This document shows positions 14,881-15,480 of a stretch of 15,480 nt of DNA, in pieces. This DNA is from Comamonadaceae bacterium (GTDB taxonomy: Bacteria > Pseudomonadota > Gammaproteobacteria > Burkholderiales > Burkholderiaceae_C), in assembly GCA_947464665.1 (NCBI GenBank), contig CANHXV010000029.1, forward strand, positions 1 to 15,480, read 5' to 3'. Within the stretch, counting starts at the first letter, position 1; the number at the start of each line of letters is the position of its first letter. The position numbers and the translations under genes are program-made. The notes below the pieces were generated by a model. The model did no database searches, was not told the origin of the DNA, and saw only the letters and a list, made by a program, of their open reading frames with translations.

Positions 14881-15480
14881 TCAGGCTTGGTCTAAATCAA
14901 AGGCTTTGTGCAGGGCCCTTACCGCTAATTCCATGTATTTCTCGTCAATTACCACAGAGGTTTTAATTTCGGACGTAGAAATCATCTGAATGTTGATGCC
15001 TTCTTCGCTCAATGAGCGGAACATTTTGCTGGCAATTCCCACATGGCTTCGCATGCCAATGCCCACAATCGACACTTTGCAAATTTTGGCATCGCCAATG
15101 ACTTCGCTGGCGCCCAAAGACGGCAACACTTTTTCCTTCAGAAGGTCCATGGTGCGCGCAAAATCATTGCGGTGCACAGTGAAACTAAAGTCGGTTTTGC
15201 CATCTTTACTCAAATTTTGAATGATCACGTCAACTTCAATGTTGGCGTCGGCCACTGCACCCAAAATTTGGTAAGCAATGCCAGGTTTGTCGGGCACGCC
15301 CAACACAGAAATTTTGGCTTCATCGCGGTTAAACGCAATGCCGGAGACTACGGCTTGTTCCATTTTTTCGTCTTCCTCAAAAGTGATCAGCGTGCCAGAC
15401 TTGGCTTCTTCATGAATGTCGATGTCCCAAGGTGTGAAGCTAGACAGCACACGCATAGGCACTTTGTATTTACCCGCAAA
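14881..15480 (-). CDS. lysC: Aspartate kinase LysC, C-terminal part (5' end outside window)
   Basis: The last 199 residues of aspartokinase, which phosphorylates L-aspartate as the first step to lysine, methionine and threonine. The frame is open to the window edge, where AGKYKVPMRVLSSF is the end of the catalytic kinase domain. Two ACT domains follow, beginning KISVLGVPDKPGIAYQIL and CKVSIVGIGMRSHVGIASKM. Their Gly-rich turns form the amino-acid (lysine/threonine) feedback site. The remaining N-terminal catalytic domain is not visible. The GTG at 15462 is an internal Val codon and not a start. tRNA-Ser and its terminator follow directly. Confidence 0.95.
   Translation of the reverse strand, partial: FAGKYKVPMRVLSSFTPWDIDIHEEAKSGTLITFEEDEKMEQAVVSGIAFNRDEAKISVLGVPDKPGIAYQILGAVADANIEVDVIIQNLSKDGKTDFSFTVHRNDFARTMDLLKEKVLPSLGASEVIGDAKICKVSIVGIGMRSHVGIASKMFRSLSEEGINIQMISTSEIKTSVVIDEKYMELAVRALHKAFDLDQA

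Noticed and set aside
14881..15462. Internal GTG of lysC as start of a separate regulatory subunit, as known for some aspartokinases
   Set aside because: The frame continues upstream through conserved catalytic-domain residues (AGKYK before VPMRVLSSF), and no ribosome site precedes the GTG.

Overview
The window looks like an ordinary chromosomal segment of a betaproteobacterium, most likely order Burkholderiales and near Comamonadaceae (Limnohabitans/Rhodoferax-like). The grounds are a Bug-type tripartite tricarboxylate receptor, an hpnCDE squalene operon, a lysC gene followed directly by tRNA-Ser(GCU), and the style of the RND pump. Base composition appears to be near one half G+C, by eye rather than by calculation. 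I see no phage, transposon, CRISPR array, toxin-antitoxin pair or integration scar.

Layout. 1-65: a tRNA-Leu(UAG) on the minus strand, cut by the window edge. 119-4493: a minus-strand two-gene efflux operon, with a periplasmic adaptor lipoprotein followed by an RND inner-membrane permease. It has a near-consensus sigma-70 promoter with a 14-bp dyad at the expected start site, and a hairpin at its end. 4512-7497: the plus-strand operon hpnC-hpnD-hpnE, with overlapping genes, which makes squalene from farnesyl diphosphate for hopanoids or a related lipid. 7520-8218: a HAD-type phosphatase (minus), convergent with hpnE. 8237-9337: ferrochelatase hemH (plus), whose start codon is only 18 bp from that of the phosphatase. 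9391-12039: a large secreted zinc metalloprotease (minus). 12192-13112: a diacylglycerol/lipid kinase-family protein (plus). 13169-14573: a Bug-type solute-binding protein and an overlapping small lipoprotein of unknown function (minus). 14734-15480: the C-terminal ACT domains of aspartokinase LysC, then tRNA-Ser(GCU) with a perfect -10 box in the 16-bp gap between them, and a strong intrinsic terminator (all minus).

Most of the window serves the cell envelope and housekeeping: multidrug-type efflux, squalene supply for membrane lipids, haem completion, a lipid kinase, periplasmic proteins, and aspartate-family amino-acid synthesis. No stretch over 300 bp lacks a gene. I found no convincing new multi-gene system. 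The items most worth a second look are the undescribed lipoprotein coupled to the orphan Bug receptor, the dyad operator of the efflux operon with no regulator beside it, the RND permease with a TM2-TM3 loop insertion and Arg at the AcrB Lys940 position, and the orphan secreted metalloprotease.
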